NCBI GenBank assembly: GCA_020002185.1
Contig: CM034534.1
Coordinates: forward strand, 61,360,067-61,424,066
From: Paraescarpia echinospica
Taxonomy: Eukaryota; Annelida; Polychaeta; Sabellida; Siboglinidae
Direction: 5' to 3'
DNA: 64,000 nt
Positions 62,014 to 64,000 of the stretch are shown here, piece by piece; the stretch's first letter is position 1, and each line of letters opens with the position of its first letter. The notes under the pieces are model-generated. The model saw nothing but the letters and a program-made list of their open reading frames with translations. It ran no database searches and had not been told where the DNA came from. The position numbers were made by a program, and so were the translations under genes.

Positions 62014-62759
62014 TATGTGTCGTCTGCTACTCGCGCTGGCAAAATTCTGGACTGTTGTTATGGCAATGTCAAGAGCGCCTACAGGTCAATCAGCAAGTAG
62101 CCAAATGGATGGTCGGATCAAAAAACCGTACAGATGATCCCCGTGTACAGACAGAAACTGAAAACGGGGAAACTATCGGTTCGGGGACGGCAGATGCAGT
62201 GAAGGAGTTACGTGGATGCATGGAGTGTACGGATTGGGATGTGTTCTTCAGTCTTGGCGATAGTCTTGATCAAACAGTGACTGTGATTTCAGATTGCATT
62301 GCGTTCTGTGAGGACATGATAAAACCCAAGAAACCTATAAAATCATTCCCAAACAGCAAACCACGGATTACAAAGGAACTGAAAAAGACAATTAACAAAA
62401 GAGAGATGCGCATTTGAAGAAAGAAAGTGAGGAGGGAAAGAGAATTCAGACTGTACTCAAAAGACAGATATGTGATGCAAAGACAGAATACAAGGACAAC
62501 ATTTAACTCCAATTTAAGGAGGGTAACACGCGGGATGCCTGGAGAGGTCTAAAAACTCTTGCTGGACCAACTCAACCCCAAGCCAAGGATTCTGTATTTA
62601 GTCTTTCTGAACAAACTGACCGTGCTGAAAAGTTTAATGATTTTTATTGAGATATTTTTATAAATACTATAATTAAAGTACAGGACTTTGAACAGGAAGT
62701 TGCAGTTAGTGATGACATGGAAGATACAGCAATGCAGCTTCGTGTGTTATACGTATTAG

Positions 62760-63050
62760 TTAATTAGGAGAAACAGAACATGTGTGAAAACTATATAATT
62801 ATGCCTATGTATAAATCATTCGTTAGGTCCCAATTAGAGTATTGCATGCAAGTTCGGAGGTAACGAAGATATTGGAACTGAGTTGATTATATATCGGAAA
62901 CTATTGTTTTTCTTTGAGAACTAAGCATGACTTAAACGCAATTATTTGTACTGATTCTGTAAATGCTATCAACTTCGATAATCTAAAAACATAATTGACA
63001 TATATCTCAGAGTAGAGTAGGGTACGTATAAATGCAAAAGCAAATGTTGG
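62760..63050 (+). pseudogene. LINE RT C-terminal remnant
   Basis: The frame reads IIMPMYKSFVRSQLEYCMQV, the 'LYKSFVRS.LEYC' motif of CR1/Rex1 RTs, then rapidly hits stops. Confidence 0.5.
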
Positions 63051-63059
63051 ATCTCGATT

Positions 63060-63832
63060 AGCCATAGCTTACTGGTTCACATGTCATCGGAGTTTCTTTT
63101 GCTAGCTCTAGGTGGAAATCTTGTTAATATTTGTTGACTCTAAATATAAATAATAGTTTTGAATTTACTGATTGGTAGTTATTTTTGTTGCATATGAAAA
63201 GGTTATCACAGCGAACAGATTACTTGGCAAAATACACTACAACAGCATGAACATTGAAGGAACCTGTATACATTTTACAACGAAAGAATCGAAACAAAGC
63301 CAAACGTATATGTGGAAGTATTTTTTTACATACAGTAACATTATAAACAAATAATGCTTACATCATTATACCAAGTTAGTGACAGTATGTTTTGAGACAT
63401 CTAGCTTTGTTCATTTGTTATTCCATATTCATGAAATAAGAGAGACATACACTATTGGGTTGTAATTAAGACACCTATTAAAATATATTGTTTCCAGCGT
63501 GACCAATTAAGGTGTAATAGGGTATTTCAATTATCGAGTTAGATTAGCATAAATTTGAAACAGGGAACCATGACATGTGTCTGAACCAAACAAAATCGCT
63601 TCCAGGAATGTCGCTACTACTAAATTGCTAATACTAGTGGCGTCACACGAAAGCTGTGTATCGCGTTATTGGTCATAGACAAACAAACGCTGTTGTGCCA
63701 GGGAGGTAGGCTAATCATTGTTCATCTTGTATTTAATTACAAATAGTCAAATACGTTTCGGCGGCAATTCCTAATTGCATATTAATTGTTTTGTCAGAAG
63801 ACACGTGATGTTACATCGGACACACCCGATTC
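63060..63832. other. No recognised feature
   Basis: AT-rich, short frames only. Confidence 0.35.
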
Positions 63833-64000
63833 TGGTTGGTTACAAACATGTTGAGTAAAGTCATAATGTTGTAAAATTACCCCTTATAATATATTTACCA
63901 ATCCCTATTATCTTACTGGTTGGCTACAAACATGTTGAGTAAGGTTATAATGTTGTAAAATTACCCCTTATGATATATTTACCAATCCCTATCATCTTCG
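63833..64000 (+). repeat. 84-bp direct repeat, two copies, running off the window
   Basis: TGGTTGGYTACAAACATGTT starts at 63833 and 63917. The copies differ at a handful of bases. The second is cut by the window edge, so copy number is unknown. Confidence 0.9.

Larger units (their letters stand above)
53797..62660 (+). pseudogene. CR1/L2-like LINE split by the Academ-like insertion
   Basis: The 5' part (53880-54466) encodes an AP-endonuclease: IVITNVRSLRP, FLTEFRE, then with frameshifts ETWLDE, FGQLFITVVYVHPAANETRA and LGDFNKCSLRSALPSYQQY. The 3' part (62014-62660) continues YVSSATRAGKILDCCYGNVK, then AVKELRGCMECTDWDVF, SLGDSLDQTVTVISD, PRITKELKKTINKRE and LAGPTQPQAKDSVFSLSEQT. The two parts meet in frame at a TAT present on both sides of the insert. 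Several frameshifts and stops show it is dead. Confidence 0.8.

Overview
The window is nuclear DNA from a metazoan, most likely a marine invertebrate (mollusc-like or deuterostome-like; I cannot go further without searches). The evidence is spliced genes with GT-AG introns, long (TG)n, (TA)n and (CGTG)n microsatellites, tRNA-derived SINEs, several LINE clades, a Gmr1-like Ty3/gypsy element and DNA transposons. Most of the window is nested, decaying mobile DNA. Only two genes look like intact host genes.

1-10.15 kb is a recent tandem duplication (offset 5088 bp, about 18 substitutions plus one 2-bp indel, roughly 99.6% identical). Each copy carries an intact 149-aa I-PpoI-like His-Cys-box endonuclease on the + strand, a convergent Mutator-like transposase on the - strand broken by the same in-frame TAG, a 5'-truncated CR1/L2-like LINE with a (TGTC)n tail, and a MITE (family A). 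At 10.15-11.47 kb lies a CAP-Gly (CYLD-like) coding remnant. It is interrupted by two inverted MITEs (family B), each with a 4-bp target duplication, and removing them rejoins the reading frame.

11.5-25.3 kb holds minisatellites, a PIF/Harbinger remnant, a third family A MITE with TGCA target duplications, a 75-bp tandem repeat, and a Gmr1-like gypsy polyprotein with integrase ahead of reverse transcriptase. 25.7-29.9 kb holds two LINE families in opposite orientations. 30-38 kb is mostly unrecognised, with two SINEs and a fold-back element.

38.8-48.6 kb contains the main gene-level result: two paralogous four-exon genes in convergent orientation. They have identical exon 2 and exon 3 lengths, all phase-0 introns and about 73% identity in exon 3. 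They encode about 200-aa proteins that I do not recognise. The interval between them holds a roughly 200-bp degenerate satellite and a decayed transposon fragment.

53.8-62.8 kb is a three-level nest. A CR1/L2-like LINE was hit by a DNA transposon with about 1-kb inverted arms, TIR TARTCCATTTGWC and a 3-bp TAT target duplication. That transposon encodes an XPG-like nuclease and CXC protein and looks Academ-like. A 3.5-kb RTE/BovB-like LINE later inserted into one of its arms. The window ends in an 84-bp direct repeat that may continue beyond it.
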